Shown here: piece after piece, positions 34,774 through 44,511 of the stretch | Layout: each line of letters opens with the position of its first letter | Numbering within the stretch: position 1 is the stretch's first letter | Translations under genes and position numbers: made by a program | NCBI GenBank assembly: GCA_902784565.1 | Contig: CACZVE010000001.1 | Span: forward strand, 1 to 64,000 | Length of the DNA: 64,000 nt | Reading direction: 5' to 3' | Source: an uncultured Prevotellaceae bacterium | GTDB taxonomy: Bacteria > Bacteroidota > Bacteroidia > Bacteroidales > Bacteroidaceae | Notes under the pieces: generated by a model | What the model was told of the DNA's origin: nothing | Database searches by the model: none | Seen by the model: only the letters and a program-made list of their open reading frames with translations

Positions 34774-36891
34774 CTATTCCAGATAAACCACACATGCCAT
34801 GCCTTGTTTGACGGCTGTGCCACTGTATATACTCTGTGACTTAACCTTGCCACGTCCCTTGACAATCGCCTTGACACCACGTCGCTCCAATTGGTACACA
34901 GCATCTCTGGCACCCATACCCGTCAGGTCCGGAATGATATCGGCAGAGACTTTTTTGGCAGACAGGGCAGGTTTCTTCTTGATTTGTAGACTGTTGAGGA
35001 CATAGTCAGCAGGAACGACATTCCCCTCTTTCACATCAGGAACGAAAATGGACTTCTCGTCACGGGCATCCTCCACACTCAGTTTCAGATTCTGGGCCAT
35101 CACTCCTTCGGAGATGCGGTGGAAAACAACACCGCTCATGCCACCGCCAGAGGCTGGCAGTCCAGATTTCTTCAGACAGACAATACATGTATAGCGCGGA
35201 TCATCGGCCGGGAAATAGCCAGCAAACGATAGCCAATAACGGGTGGTGCCGGAGTGGTAACCACCATATTGGTCTGCCACCTGGGCCGTTCCGGTCTTGC
35301 CGGCAACCTTGAACATCTTGGAGCCTGCCTTACGACCAAGGCCTTGACTGACCACATGCTCCAGGATGGTTTGCATGGTTTTGATGGCTTGAGGCTTGGC
35401 AATGCGTTCTTTGAGTACAACAGGCTCAAACTCCTTGATGACCTGACCATCCTTGATGAGTTGCTTGACGAAACGGGGCTGCATCATCTTACCGTTGTTG
35501 GCAATAGCATTGTAGAAGGCAACGGTATTGATAGGCGCAATCTGTGTCTCGTAACCGATACTCATCCAAGGCAGAGTGGTCTTACTCCAGTATTTGGTAC
35601 GATCTGTCGTCTTGGTGTCCGGCATACGGATCCAGGGCGTGTGATAGCCCACAAGTGGTAGTTTGAGGTCTTCATGAATGCCGACACGGTAGAGACCCTG
35701 CACATATTTCGTGGGATTACTGCCATAGAACTTATCGATGACATGGCTGACACCGATGTTGGAACTGACCTCCAGTGCCCGGGCTACGTTGATGTCCTGA
35801 TAACCGCCACGACGCCAGTTGTGGTCTTTCATCGGACGACCGTGCATCTCCAGCACACCACTGCCGGTATGGATGACATAACTGGTGTCAACAACACCGT
35901 CGTCGAGAGCTACGAGGAATGAGGCGACCTTGAAGACAGATCCTGGCTCACAACGGTAACTGATGGCATTGTTCACCATCTCATAGTATTCGCCATCGGC
36001 AGCACGACTCATGTTGACGATGGCTTTTACATCACCTGTCTTTACCTCCATCAGGATGGCTACGCCCATCTCACCGCCAATCTCCTTCAGTTCATCTACG
36101 ACCGCCCGCTCAGCCAAGTCCTGCATACTTACATCGATGGTGGTCACGATATCACAGCCGTCGACTGGCGACAACACAGGGATGTCGAGATATTTGCTGA
36201 GTACCTTACGACGGTGCATCAATCCGTTGGTACCCCGTAGCAAGGAGTCGTACGATAGTTCCAGACCATTTTTCGCACTGTCTTTGGCAACATACACGTC
36301 ACCGATGGTACGCCAGGCCAGTGACCCGAATGGGTGACGGCGGGAATTGTATTCCTCCCAGTGGAATCCTCCTACACCTGGACGCTCACAGAAGATAGGA
36401 AGTTTGTGTACTTCGCAGAAAGTATTGTAGTCGATACGTTTTGGCCAGATGGCCCAGTGGCGGGCACCGACGGTCCCGTTCTTCATCACCTTGTGTTTGC
36501 CTTCCAAAAGGTGTGCCTTGAATTCCGCAGTAGAGCGGGAGGGGAATATCTGGTTGAGTTCATAACAGATGGTGTCGATGTTGGCTTCCCACAGGGAGTC
36601 ACGGTTGTGGTTACCGATAGAGTCGGTAGCACCTGCCTGGAAATCAATAAACACCTTGTATTCTGGAATGCTGCTGGCCATGAGTTGACCGTCACTGCTG
36701 AGGATATTACCACGCGTAGGTTTCACACTGACACTGTCGCGTTTCAGACGGGAGGCCACTTGTGTCCAGTAGGTTTTCTTGGCGGTCATGATATACATCG
36801 CCTTGCCGATGATGGCAAAACCAATGAACGTCAGGATCACCGCAATGGCGAAGTACCTGGGCATGACTTTATCTGAACTAAACCTACTCAT
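34774..36891 (-). CDS. ftsI: FtsI-type class B penicillin-binding protein with PASTA domain
   Basis: The 705-residue septal transpeptidase has one N-terminal membrane segment (about residues 13-32), a dimerisation domain, and the transpeptidase domain with SVFK at 318-321 (catalytic Ser318), SSN and AGKTGTAQV. The C-terminal 60 residues (IPDLTGMGARDAVYQLERRG) form one PASTA domain. Its place before ftsL-like and rsmH is that of ftsI in the dcw cluster. Class B enzymes need FtsW for strand synthesis. Confidence 0.95.
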   Translation of the reverse strand: MSRFSSDKVMPRYFAIAVILTFIGFAIIGKAMYIMTAKKTYWTQVASRLKRDSVSVKPTRGNILSSDGQLMASSIPEYKVFIDFQAGATDSIGNHNRDSLWEANIDTICYELNQIFPSRSTAEFKAHLLEGKHKVMKNGTVGARHWAIWPKRIDYNTFCEVHKLPIFCERPGVGGFHWEEYNSRRHPFGSLAWRTIGDVYVAKDSAKNGLELSYDSLLRGTNGLMHRRKVLSKYLDIPVLSPVDGCDIVTTIDVSMQDLAERAVVDELKEIGGEMGVAILMEVKTGDVKAIVNMSRAADGEYYEMVNNAISYRCEPGSVFKVASFLVALDDGVVDTSYVIHTGSGVLEMHGRPMKDHNWRRGGYQDINVARALEVSSNIGVSHVIDKFYGSNPTKYVQGLYRVGIHEDLKLPLVGYHTPWIRMPDTKTTDRTKYWSKTTLPWMSIGYETQIAPINTVAFYNAIANNGKMMQPRFVKQLIKDGQVIKEFEPVVLKERIAKPQAIKTMQTILEHVVSQGLGRKAGSKMFKVAGKTGTAQVADQYGGYHSGTTRYWLSFAGYFPADDPRYTCIVCLKKSGLPASGGGMSGVVFHRISEGVMAQNLKLSVEDARDEKSIFVPDVKEGNVVPADYVLNSLQIKKKPALSAKKVSADIIPDLTGMGARDAVYQLERRGVKAIVKGRGKVKSQSIYSGTAVKQGMACVVYLE

Positions 36892-36923
36892 TCAACTCAT
36901 TAAACCTATTCAACCTATTAATT
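36890..36923. repeat. CCTATTCAA-type repeat between ftsI and ftsL
   Basis: Units resembling ATTCAACTC, ATTAAACCT, ATTCAACCT and ATTAATTCT fill the gap, with a period of nine bases. Confidence 0.65.
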
Positions 36924-37331
36924 CTATTCCTCTACATTAATAATATAAGGTGGCTGGTCTGCGACATGCAGCACGCTGTCCTTGTTATTCCTCAGAGCAT
37001 CCAGCACATGGCTCTCACGACATTTCTCTGTGAGGGTACTCGAACTCGACAGGGCCTTGTATTTGGCATCGAGTAATTCTTTCTCCATCTTGTCGATGGC
37101 AATCATGTCCTGCTGGCATTGGTATCTAAAGGCCACATAAATAATGGCGAACAGGACGACAAGCACGATGAGCCAGATTTGGTGACGTACCATCTCTGCC
37201 GTGAGGAAATCACCACCAAGGATGGTCCGCAACGTCAGCGAGGATGACAGTTTCGGGTCTTCTTCCTTGACCGTCTCCTTGATCTTCCGGATGGTTTCCT
37301 TTGCTTGTTCTTTTATCTCGTTCTCGTCCAT
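36924..37331 (-). CDS. ftsL: FtsL-like division protein
   Basis: The 135-residue protein has an acidic, helical N-terminus, one membrane segment (about residues 52-68) and a short coiled-coil outside part (MEKELLDAKYKAL). The topology and position between rsmH and ftsI identify it as the FtsL equivalent, which with FtsQ and a DivIC partner activates FtsWI. Sequence alone is weak. The N-terminal cytoplasmic part is longer than in E. coli FtsL. Confidence 0.8.
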   Translation of the reverse strand: MDENEIKEQAKETIRKIKETVKEEDPKLSSSLTLRTILGGDFLTAEMVRHQIWLIVLVVLFAIIYVAFRYQCQQDMIAIDKMEKELLDAKYKALSSSSTLTEKCRESHVLDALRNNKDSVLHVADQPPYIINVEE

Positions 37332-37339
37332 ATTCTTTC

Positions 37340-37391
37340 TTTTTTTCTAGGATTCCCTAGGCTATCCTAGGATCTCCTAGTTTTTCCTAAT
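37340..37391. repeat. CCTAGGAT-type repeat between ftsL and rsmH
   Basis: CTAGGATTCC, CTAGGCTATC, CTAGGATCTC, CTAGTTTTTC repeat with a ten-base period. CCTAGG is self-complementary, so the region can form small hairpins. Confidence 0.7.
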
Positions 37392-38309
37392 TTACACCCT
37401 TTCCCCAATCCTCAATTTTGCGCTTCTGCTGCGTGGGTTCTGGGCTTGCTCATCGGCAGAGGGTGTAATGACTTTGTTGTTGATGGTTTTGAAGGGTGCT
37501 TCTGTCCGTCCAAAGAAGTCCTGATGGACCTTGCCTTCGGCATTACCCGCCTTGATGAAGTTTTTGACCATACGGTCTTCTAATGAGTGGTAGGTGATGA
37601 CGGAGAGCCGTCCTCCCGGACTGAGCAGGTCGCGTGCACCATTGAGCATCTCACGAAGCGCGTCCATCTCATGATTGACCTCGATGCGCAGTGCCTGGAA
37701 GAGTTTTGCCATCTCTTTCTTCTCATTCCCATTAAATCCGATCAGCCCATCAGTTAATTTTATTAGGTCGGCAGTGGTCTCTATCCGTTGTGTGGCTCTG
37801 CCTTTCACGATGGCTGAGGCAATTCTCCGCGCATTCTTCAGTTCACCATAGATGTACAGAATGTCGGCCAGTTGACTCTCTTCAGCCTCATTGAGAATGT
37901 CGGCGGCCGTCTTTCCGGCCCGTTTGTTCATCCGCATATCCAGAGGCGCCTCATAGCGGAAGGAAAAACCGCGAGTTTCGTCATCGAAATGATGGCTAGA
38001 GACTCCGAGGTCGGCCAACAGACCGTCTACCTGCTCTATGTCATAATAACGCATCCAGTTTTTGATATACCTGAAGTTGCTCCTGACAAAGGTGAACCGG
38101 TCATCGTCAATGCTGTTTCTTTCTGCGTCTGCATCCTGGTCAAAACTGAACAGATGTCCTTTCTTACCCAGTCTGCTGAGTATCTCCCTGCTGTGGCCGC
38201 CACCACCAAAGGTTGTATCTATATAAACACCGTCGGGCTTGATAGCAAGCCCGTCGACGCTCTCCCGTAGGAGTACTGGAACATGATATGTCTCAGCCGT
38301 TTTAATCAT
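37392..38309 (-). CDS. rsmH: 16S rRNA m4C1402 methyltransferase RsmH
   Basis: The 305-residue enzyme methylates C1402 in the ribosome decoding centre with S-adenosylmethionine. It shows YHVPVLLRESVDGL, the SAM-site TFGGGGHSREIL, LLADLGVSSHHFD and the conserved ITYHSLEDRMVKNFI. The start at 38309 is four bases within mraZ (ATGA overlap); a longer open frame in mraZ is not used. Confidence 0.96.
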   Translation of the reverse strand: MIKTAETYHVPVLLRESVDGLAIKPDGVYIDTTFGGGGHSREILSRLGKKGHLFSFDQDADAERNSIDDDRFTFVRSNFRYIKNWMRYYDIEQVDGLLADLGVSSHHFDDETRGFSFRYEAPLDMRMNKRAGKTAADILNEAEESQLADILYIYGELKNARRIASAIVKGRATQRIETTADLIKLTDGLIGFNGNEKKEMAKLFQALRIEVNHEMDALREMLNGARDLLSPGGRLSVITYHSLEDRMVKNFIKAGNAEGKVHQDFFGRTEAPFKTINNKVITPSADEQAQNPRSRSAKLRIGERV

Positions 38310-38761
38310 TGAGCGTCGTCGGTATTCATGATGTCTTCCAATGCGGCTCCGAAATCTTCGTCTGTCTTCAGACTCTCCTTCAGACGTTGGGGTGACCATA
38401 TTTCGATGGTGTCATCGACACCGATGAACTGTAGGTCTTGGTCTAGGCTGGCCAACCGTTGTAGGCGTTTGGAGATCAGGAAGCGGCCATTGCCGTCAAG
38501 GTTGACCACCTCCGCCTCCGAAACGAACTGCCTTAATAACTGCTGATGCGTGGGTTTCCACTGCTTCAGTTGGGATTTCAGCAGATCAACGCGCTGATTC
38601 CATACACTTTCAGGAAACAGGACCAGACACTGCTGAAAGATGTCCTTACGCAGCACAAGGTTTTCCTCACCCGATGCCTGAAGCACCTTGCGGAAAACTG
38701 CTGGTAGGAATGCCCTTCCTTTGGCATCGGCCTTCGCTTCTATGTTTCCTAAGAATCGCAT
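38306..38761 (-). CDS. mraZ: MraZ, dcw operon regulator
   Basis: The 151-residue protein has two AbrB-like SpoVT domains: RFLGNIEAKADAKGRAFLPA and EVVNLDGNGRFLISKRL. It binds DNA repeats before its own gene in other bacteria and controls the dcw cluster. The start is MRFLGN at 38761. Repeats of the usual GTGGG type were not seen between 38762 and the promoter. Confidence 0.93.
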   Translation of the reverse strand: MRFLGNIEAKADAKGRAFLPAVFRKVLQASGEENLVLRKDIFQQCLVLFPESVWNQRVDLLKSQLKQWKPTHQQLLRQFVSEAEVVNLDGNGRFLISKRLQRLASLDQDLQFIGVDDTIEIWSPQRLKESLKTDEDFGAALEDIMNTDDAQ

Positions 38762-38790
38762 GCGTACAACTATTATGAAGAATTCGGTTA

Positions 38791-38798
38791 CAAAATTA
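38791..38798 (-). promoter_or_regulatory. -7 box TAATTTTG for the dcw cluster
   Basis: The minus strand reads TAATTTTG 30 bases before the mraZ ATG. It is the main visible promoter for the 15-kb division and wall cluster. Confidence 0.65.
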
Positions 38799-38914
38799 TG
38801 TAATTTTCCTCCATTTTCATCCACTTTTATGAACTAATTCCCCACCATTTAGTTTTTTTAACCTTTTTCGCACGCTTTTGTCGGCATTTTTGCTCATAAT
38901 TGAAAGATTTGTGC

Positions 38915-38922
38915 TATTTTTG
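38915..38922 (+). promoter_or_regulatory. -7 box TATTTTTG for glsA/glsB-like genes
   Basis: TATTTTTG lies 25 bases before the ATG at 38947; TTTG at 38888-38891 is a possible -33 element. Confidence 0.65.
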
Positions 38923-38946
38923 CAACTTGTTAGTGTGATATGATAA

Positions 38947-39771
38947 ATGGCAGCAGTTACAGAAAAGACGATTGACATAGAAAAAATCCTCCGTCAGAAG
39001 ATGGGAGCCAAGGCTAAATTTGTGCCGGGCTTGATTGTCAATTGGCTGAAGCGGATTGCCCATCAGGATGAAGTAAACGCCTTTCTGTGGGAGAGTCGTG
39101 ATAAGACAGGTGTAGAGTGGTTGGAGGAATGCGTGAAGTATCTTGATATGACCCTTGAGATAGAGGGTAAAGAGAATTTGCCAGATCCCAATGATGGCCG
39201 CCTTTATACATTTGTCAGTAACCATCCCCTTGGTGGTGAAGACGGGGTAGCCCTCGGGGCTATCATCGGCCGCCATTACGATGGTCGTTTCCGTTATCTT
39301 GTCAATGACCTATTGATGAACCTGCCTGGACTTGCACCGGTTTGTATTCCCATCAATAAGACAGGCAACCAGAGTCGTAATTTTCCTGCGATGGTGGAGG
39401 CTGGATTCCAAAGCAACAATCACATGCTGATGTTCCCTGCTGGTATTTGTTCTCGCAAGCGTGATGGTGTCATCAGTGACATCCCTTGGAAGAAAACTTT
39501 CTTGTCAAAGAGCGTTGAATATCAGCGGGACGTGGTGCCCATCCATTTCAGCGGACAGAACTCCAACTTCTTCTATCGCCTTGCCAATTTCAGTGACAGG
39601 CACTTAAAATTCAACCTTGCCATGCTGTTTTTAGTCGATGAAATGTACAAAAACGTGCATAAGTTGTTTAAGGTGACAATCGGTCAGCCGATCCCTTGGC
39701 AGACATTCGACAAGAGCCGTAGTGCTACAGAATGGGCACAGTATGTCCGTGAAAAAGTTTATTCCCTATAA
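38947..39771 (+). CDS. Lysophospholipid-type O-acyltransferase, GlsA-like
   Basis: The 274-residue membrane-associated protein has the acyltransferase motif SNHPLGGEDG and the downstream FPAGICSRK, as in PlsC/OlsA-type enzymes. The next gene is a hemolysin-like GNAT acyltransferase. In Bacteroides thetaiotaomicron such a pair (glsA and glsB) makes glycine lipids: GlsB adds the first acyl chain to glycine and GlsA the second. The function here is inferred from that neighbourhood and the motif. Confidence 0.8.
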   Translation: MAAVTEKTIDIEKILRQKMGAKAKFVPGLIVNWLKRIAHQDEVNAFLWESRDKTGVEWLEECVKYLDMTLEIEGKENLPDPNDGRLYTFVSNHPLGGEDGVALGAIIGRHYDGRFRYLVNDLLMNLPGLAPVCIPINKTGNQSRNFPAMVEAGFQSNNHMLMFPAGICSRKRDGVISDIPWKKTFLSKSVEYQRDVVPIHFSGQNSNFFYRLANFSDRHLKFNLAMLFLVDEMYKNVHKLFKVTIGQPIPWQTFDKSRSATEWAQYVREKVYSL

Positions 39772-39797
39772 AAGACCTTCAATCAACCCTAATAAGA

Positions 39798-40787
39798 ATG
39801 GAACAAGAGATTATTCAGCCCATCGACAAAGAAGTCCTCAAGAGCGAATTGACTCCAGAGCGTCAACTCCGCATGACCAACAAGAGCAATAACAGGATTT
39901 ACATTGTGACAGCGCACAATGCTCCGAACGTGTTAAAGGAAATTGGGCGATTGCGTGAAATCGCATTTCGTGAGGCTGGCGGCGGAACAGGTAAAGAGAT
40001 GGATCTTGATGAATTTGACATCTGTGAGAACTGCTATAAACAACTGATTGTGTGGAATCCCGATCAGGAGGAGATAATTGGCGGCTATCGTTATTTGTCG
40101 GGTACCGACTGGGATTATGATGACCAGGGACAGCCGATCTTGGCAACGAGTCACATGTTCCATTTCTCAGAGAAGTTCATCAAGGAATATGCTCCTTATA
40201 CCATCGAACTGGGACGATCTTTTGTTTCATTGCCTTATCAGAGTTCACGAATGGGTGCCAAGAGTCTTTTCGCTCTGGATAATCTGTGGGATGGTCTTGG
40301 AGCCCTGACGGTCATCAAGCCTAACGTCCGCTATTTCTTCGGCAAATTCACGATGTATCCCTCTTATATCCGTCGTGGCCGCGACATGATTCTCTATTTC
40401 TTACGTAAGCATTTTGCAGATAAAGATAACCTGATAGTCCCGATGAAACCGCTGGAAATTGAAGCCGATCCTCAGGAATTGGAGCGTCTGTTCTGTGATA
40501 AAACCTTTAAGGGTGATTACCGTATTCTGAACCGTGAGATTCGCAAACTCGGCTATAATATCCCGCCATTGGTGAATGCCTATATGAGTCTTTCGCCCAC
40601 GATGAAACTTTTTGGAACGGCCATCAACTACGGATTCGGTGATGTGGAGGAGACGGGCATCTTGATTGCCGTTGATGAAATCCTGGAGGAAAAACGTGTC
40701 CGTCACATAGACTCCTATATTCAGGAACATCCCGATGATTTCCAGATTACCAGTGGAGCCAACAAGGTGATTTACAAATCGCGCTGA
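39798..40787 (+). CDS. Hemolysin-like GNAT acyltransferase, GlsB-like
   Basis: The 329-residue protein has the OlsB/hemolysin-type fold: GRLREIAFREAGGGTG, IIGGYRYLSG and ELGRSFVSLPYQ are the core. It probably adds a 3-hydroxy fatty acid to the amino group of glycine. It is 26 bases after the GlsA-like gene and in the same unit. Its stop is 1 base from that of dgt on the other strand. Confidence 0.8.
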   Translation: MEQEIIQPIDKEVLKSELTPERQLRMTNKSNNRIYIVTAHNAPNVLKEIGRLREIAFREAGGGTGKEMDLDEFDICENCYKQLIVWNPDQEEIIGGYRYLSGTDWDYDDQGQPILATSHMFHFSEKFIKEYAPYTIELGRSFVSLPYQSSRMGAKSLFALDNLWDGLGALTVIKPNVRYFFGKFTMYPSYIRRGRDMILYFLRKHFADKDNLIVPMKPLEIEADPQELERLFCDKTFKGDYRILNREIRKLGYNIPPLVNAYMSLSPTMKLFGTAINYGFGDVEETGILIAVDEILEEKRVRHIDSYIQEHPDDFQITSGANKVIYKSR

Positions 40788-40788
40788 A

Positions 40789-42126
40789 TCAAACGATAGG
40801 CAGCGATATTCCGCAGATCTTCTGATAGACGTCAAGGGCATAGACATCGGTCATGCCGCTGATATAGTCGATGACAGCCATCAGACGTGTTTCCAAGTCG
40901 GGTGAGTCGATGTCGTATTGGCTGCTGACACGACTGATGAGTTGCTTGGAATAGAAACGTTCCGGATGACGGGCAGCCTCGATGAAATGGGTCATCAGTG
41001 TTTCCATGATCTTATAACCTGACAGTTCCACGTCGAGCACAGGACGACTTTTGTAGATACGCTCAACCGAGAGCGCAGCGCATTTTCGGTAAGCCTCGCA
41101 TGGTATCTGCGAGATGCTTTCGATGAGTGAACCCTTGAAAGTGCCATTGAGAATCTCCTCCTCATGGTCCACAAAGACCTGTACACACTCGTTTTCCAAT
41201 TTACCAATGACACAGGCACGCATATAGACTACTTTTTCATTGTCATCGGTCAGTCCTTCTTCAGTGATACGGTGCAGGATGTTTGCCTGATGTGTCTCGT
41301 CAAAGAAACTGAGCATGAGTTGTGCCGTCTCTTCATAGGAAAGAATTTTTAACTTATGGGCATCCTCTAAATCCATGATTTCGTAACAGATATCATCGGC
41401 AGCCTCAACCAGATAGACCAGAGGATGGCGCACATAGCGAAGTGGCTCTCCTGGCTCGGAAAGACAAATAATCCCCAATTCATCGGCAATTCTCCGATAG
41501 AGTTCCTTTTCTTCGTCAAAAAAACCAAATTTACCTTTCTTGCTGGCTAATGTAGAGGAGAAAGGGTATTTCACGATGCTGGCAAGCATGGAATAAGTCA
41601 TGACAAAACCACCTACACGACGACCCTTGAACTGATGGGTGAGCAGACGGAAAGCATTGGCATTGCCTTCGAAGTGAGTGATGTCGTCCCAGAACTGATG
41701 ACTCACCTCCCGTTGCAGGTCTCTCCCAGGACCTTCAGAGAAATAGGTCTGGATCGCCTTCTCTCCACTGTGACCGAAGGGTGGGTTGCCCATGTCATGA
41801 GCCAGACAGGCGGTGGATACAATCTGGCCAATCTCCGCAAACAGTGTGTCTCGCAATTCTGGATGAAGGGCTGTCAGGCGACGGGCCACATCATTGCCTA
41901 ACGACATGCCGACGCTGGCTACCTCCAAGGAGTGGGTGAGACGGTTGTGTACAAAAACACTTCCTGGCAAAGGGAATACCTGTGTTTTGTTCTGCAGACG
42001 ACGGAAAGGAGCCGAGAAAATCAACCGGTCGTAGTCGCGTTTGAACTCCGTCCGGTCGTCATGACGCTCTGGATGCTTATGCTCTTGTCCGAGTCGTTTG
42101 TTGGATATAAGTTGCTGCCAATTCAT
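40789..42126 (-). CDS. dgt: dGTP triphosphohydrolase
   Basis: The 445-residue HD-domain enzyme releases triphosphate from dGTP (and often other dNTPs), controlling the DNA precursor pool. Metal ligands are seen in HNRLTHSLEVASV and CLAHDMGNPPFGHSGE, with LVEAADDICYEIMDLEDA as the later conserved helix. The ATG at 42126 is used; 42129 is also in frame. The -7 box is only 10 or so bases upstream, so the mRNA may be nearly leaderless. Confidence 0.92.
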   Translation of the reverse strand: MNWQQLISNKRLGQEHKHPERHDDRTEFKRDYDRLIFSAPFRRLQNKTQVFPLPGSVFVHNRLTHSLEVASVGMSLGNDVARRLTALHPELRDTLFAEIGQIVSTACLAHDMGNPPFGHSGEKAIQTYFSEGPGRDLQREVSHQFWDDITHFEGNANAFRLLTHQFKGRRVGGFVMTYSMLASIVKYPFSSTLASKKGKFGFFDEEKELYRRIADELGIICLSEPGEPLRYVRHPLVYLVEAADDICYEIMDLEDAHKLKILSYEETAQLMLSFFDETHQANILHRITEEGLTDDNEKVVYMRACVIGKLENECVQVFVDHEEEILNGTFKGSLIESISQIPCEAYRKCAALSVERIYKSRPVLDVELSGYKIMETLMTHFIEAARHPERFYSKQLISRVSSQYDIDSPDLETRLMAVIDYISGMTDVYALDVYQKICGISLPIV

Positions 42127-42138
42127 CATATTTGACTG

Positions 42139-42146
42139 CAAAAGTA
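42139..42146 (-). promoter_or_regulatory. -7 box TACTTTTG for dgt
   Basis: The minus strand reads TACTTTTG, ending about 10 bases from the dgt start codons, so almost no leader is left. Confidence 0.65.
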
Positions 42147-42210
42147 GCGAATTTATTATAAAAAAAGCACATTTTCGAGGAAAAAATGTGGATAATTCAA
42201 TATTAATGAG

Positions 42211-42218
42211 TAATTTTG
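42211..42218 (+). promoter_or_regulatory. -7 box TAATTTTG for the dut operon
   Basis: TAATTTTG lies 29 bases before the dut ATG and is the promoter expected for the four-gene unit to 47012. Confidence 0.65.
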
Positions 42219-42247
42219 CACCAATGTTATAATAAAATTATAAACGT

Positions 42248-42685
42248 ATGCTCAAGATCAAGGTTGTCAATAAGGGACATCAGCCATTGCCTCAGTATGC
42301 CACCTCGCAGAGTGCGGGGATGGATTTGCGTGCCAATTTGGACTCCCCCGTCAGTCTGAAACCGATGGAGCGCAGACTCATTCCGACAGGTCTCTACATC
42401 GCGCTTCCTGAAGGCTATGAGGCTCAGGTGCGTCCACGTAGTGGACTGGCCCTGAAAAAAGGTATCACGGTACTGAATGCTCCAGGGACGGTGGATGCTG
42501 ACTATCGTGGTGAGGTAGGCGTGGTGCTTATCAACCTGTCACAGGAGGAATTTATCGTGGAAGACGGAGAACGTATTGCCCAGATGGTGATAGCCCGTCA
42601 TGAGCAGGCCGTGTTCGAGGCTGTCGAGATACTTGATGAGACAGAGCGCGGTGCCGGTGGATATGGACATACAGGTGTGAAATAA
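42248..42685 (+). CDS. dut: dUTP diphosphatase
   Basis: The 145-residue trimeric enzyme removes dUTP, keeping uracil out of DNA. All five motifs are present: [42 protein letters not shown] and the C-terminal [10 protein letters not shown] arm. It leads a conserved Bacteroidales operon with envelope genes. Confidence 0.97.
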   Translation: MLKIKVVNKGHQPLPQYATSQSAGMDLRANLDSPVSLKPMERRLIPTGLYIALPEGYEAQVRPRSGLALKKGITVLNAPGTVDADYRGEVGVVLINLSQEEFIVEDGERIAQMVIARHEQAVFEAVEILDETERGAGGYGHTGVK

Positions 42686-42699
42686 TAATAGAAAAGAAA

Positions 42700-44511
42700 T
42701 TGGTCACGAAGAAGAGGATAAGAATCATGCAGGTCTGGATTCTGCTGGCTTTGCTGGCAGTCAGTATCTGGTCGTGTTCGATCACCGCAAAGACGGTGGC
42801 CCGGACAGATGCTGTGACAGAAAAGAATCTGCAGGAGTATCAACTCTCTCCTGAACAAGCGCGTCTGTATGACCATTTCTTCCTCGAAGCGATGGTTCAG
42901 CGTCAAAAAGGCCAGAACGATGCGGCCTTTGACCTGTTGAACCATTGTCTGGACATCAATCCTCACGCGGCAGAGGTCTACTATTATCTGGCACAGTATT
43001 ATAGTGCCCTGAAGCAGACGGAGAAGTCGCTTGACTTTTTCCAGACGGCCGCCCGCCTGAATCCACAGAACGAAACCTATATGGAAACGCTGGCGCAGGT
43101 GTATATCCGTCAACAGAACTTCCAAGATGCCATCGCCGTGGTAGAGAAACTCTATGAGCGCCATAAAGACCGTGAAGACTTGTTGGAGACACTCTTTCAT
43201 CTTTATCAGGAGGTAGACGACTATCAAAGCGCGGTTTCCGTGTTGGACCGGATAGAGACGATTGATGGAAAAAGTGAGAGGTTGTCTCTGGCGAAGAGTG
43301 AGGTCTATACCCGCATGGGCAATGAGAAGGCTGCCGTGGCAGAAATGGCTGATCTTGCCAGGCAATATCCCAATGACTTGAATTATCTGGCGATGTATGG
43401 CGAGAGTCTGATGATGAATGGCCAGACGAAAGAGGCACTGGAGGTCTACGACCGTATTCTGACGGAAGAGCCCAACAACAACCGTGTCCTGATGTCGTTA
43501 CGTACCTATTATCAGGCACAGGAGAATCAGACTATGGCCGACTCGCTGACGCGCCGGGTATTGTTAGGCCGAAACACGAGTCTGGAAGAAAAGACATACC
43601 TGATCCGGCAAATCATTGGTGCCAATGAAATGGCTGGAGGCGACAGCACGGAAGTACTCCGGATGTTCCACCAGATGATGGCAGTTGATACGACGGATGT
43701 AGATATCGCTTTGTTGTGTGCCACCTATATGGATTTGAAGAAGATGCCGTCGGATAGCATCAAGCCTGTATTGAACCACATCCTGAAACTGGCACCCGAC
43801 AATTCGGCGGCACGCCTGCATCTGGTGGGTTATGCCTGGGCGGAAGATGACAAAGACCGCGTGATAGAACTCTGTCAGACGGCACGGGAGTATAATCCAG
43901 ACGATATGGCGTTCTATTATTATCAGGGCATCGCCTATTATCAGCGTGACAGTCTGGATCAGGCGCTCTCCACGTTCCAGAACGGCGTGAGTGTCATCAA
44001 TGAAAAGAGTAATGCGGATATCGTCTCTGACTTCTACGAGGTCATGGGCGAGATCCTTCATAAGAAAGGACGTGTGCAGGAGGCCTTTGCTGCCTATGAT
44101 TCCTGTCTGCAGTGGAAACCCGATAATATCCCGTGTCTGAACAATTATGCCTATTATCTCAGTCTACGTAATGAGGAATTGTCGAAGGCTGAGACGATGA
44201 GCATGAAAACTCTCAAGGCTGAGCCGAAGAATGCCACCTATCTCGACACGTTTGCATGGATCCTCTTCATGCAGAAACGGTATACCGAGGCTAAGATCTA
44301 CATCGATCAGGCCCTGCAGAATGTTGAGACGGTCACTATCGGTGGGGATACTATCAGCAATGCGGCCATCTATGAACATGCCGGTGATATCTATTGGTAT
44401 TGTGAGGATCCCGACAAGGCTCTGACCTTCTGGCAGGATGCCTTGAAAGGTGATGCAGAAAATAAAGTCTTGATTAGAAAAGTTAAACTCAAAAAATATT
44501 TTAAAGAATGA
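42700..44511 (+). CDS. TPR-repeat lipoprotein
   Basis: The 603-residue protein has a lipoprotein signal (SIWSC, cysteine near residue 26) and then ten or more tetratricopeptide repeats, such as AEVYYYLAQYYSALKQTEKSL and IPCLNNYAYYLSLRNEELSKA. TPRs are protein-protein docking helices. The open frame begins at a TTG (42700), which gives the signal a positive N-region (KKRIR); the first ATG at 42727 would lack it. Spacing to dut is 14 bases and to the DUF4292 gene a 4-base overlap. Likely an envelope assembly factor; partner unknown. Confidence 0.8.
   Translation: MVTKKRIRIMQVWILLALLAVSIWSCSITAKTVARTDAVTEKNLQEYQLSPEQARLYDHFFLEAMVQRQKGQNDAAFDLLNHCLDINPHAAEVYYYLAQYYSALKQTEKSLDFFQTAARLNPQNETYMETLAQVYIRQQNFQDAIAVVEKLYERHKDREDLLETLFHLYQEVDDYQSAVSVLDRIETIDGKSERLSLAKSEVYTRMGNEKAAVAEMADLARQYPNDLNYLAMYGESLMMNGQTKEALEVYDRILTEEPNNNRVLMSLRTYYQAQENQTMADSLTRRVLLGRNTSLEEKTYLIRQIIGANEMAGGDSTEVLRMFHQMMAVDTTDVDIALLCATYMDLKKMPSDSIKPVLNHILKLAPDNSAARLHLVGYAWAEDDKDRVIELCQTAREYNPDDMAFYYYQGIAYYQRDSLDQALSTFQNGVSVINEKSNADIVSDFYEVMGEILHKKGRVQEAFAAYDSCLQWKPDNIPCLNNYAYYLSLRNEELSKAETMSMKTLKAEPKNATYLDTFAWILFMQKRYTEAKIYIDQALQNVETVTIGGDTISNAAIYEHAGDIYWYCEDPDKALTFWQDALKGDAENKVLIRKVKLKKYFKE

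Noticed and set aside
42700..42726. Starting the TPR lipoprotein at ATG 42727
   Set aside because: That start removes the positive KKRIR segment normally needed for the lipoprotein signal. The TTG start is kept, though this is not certain.
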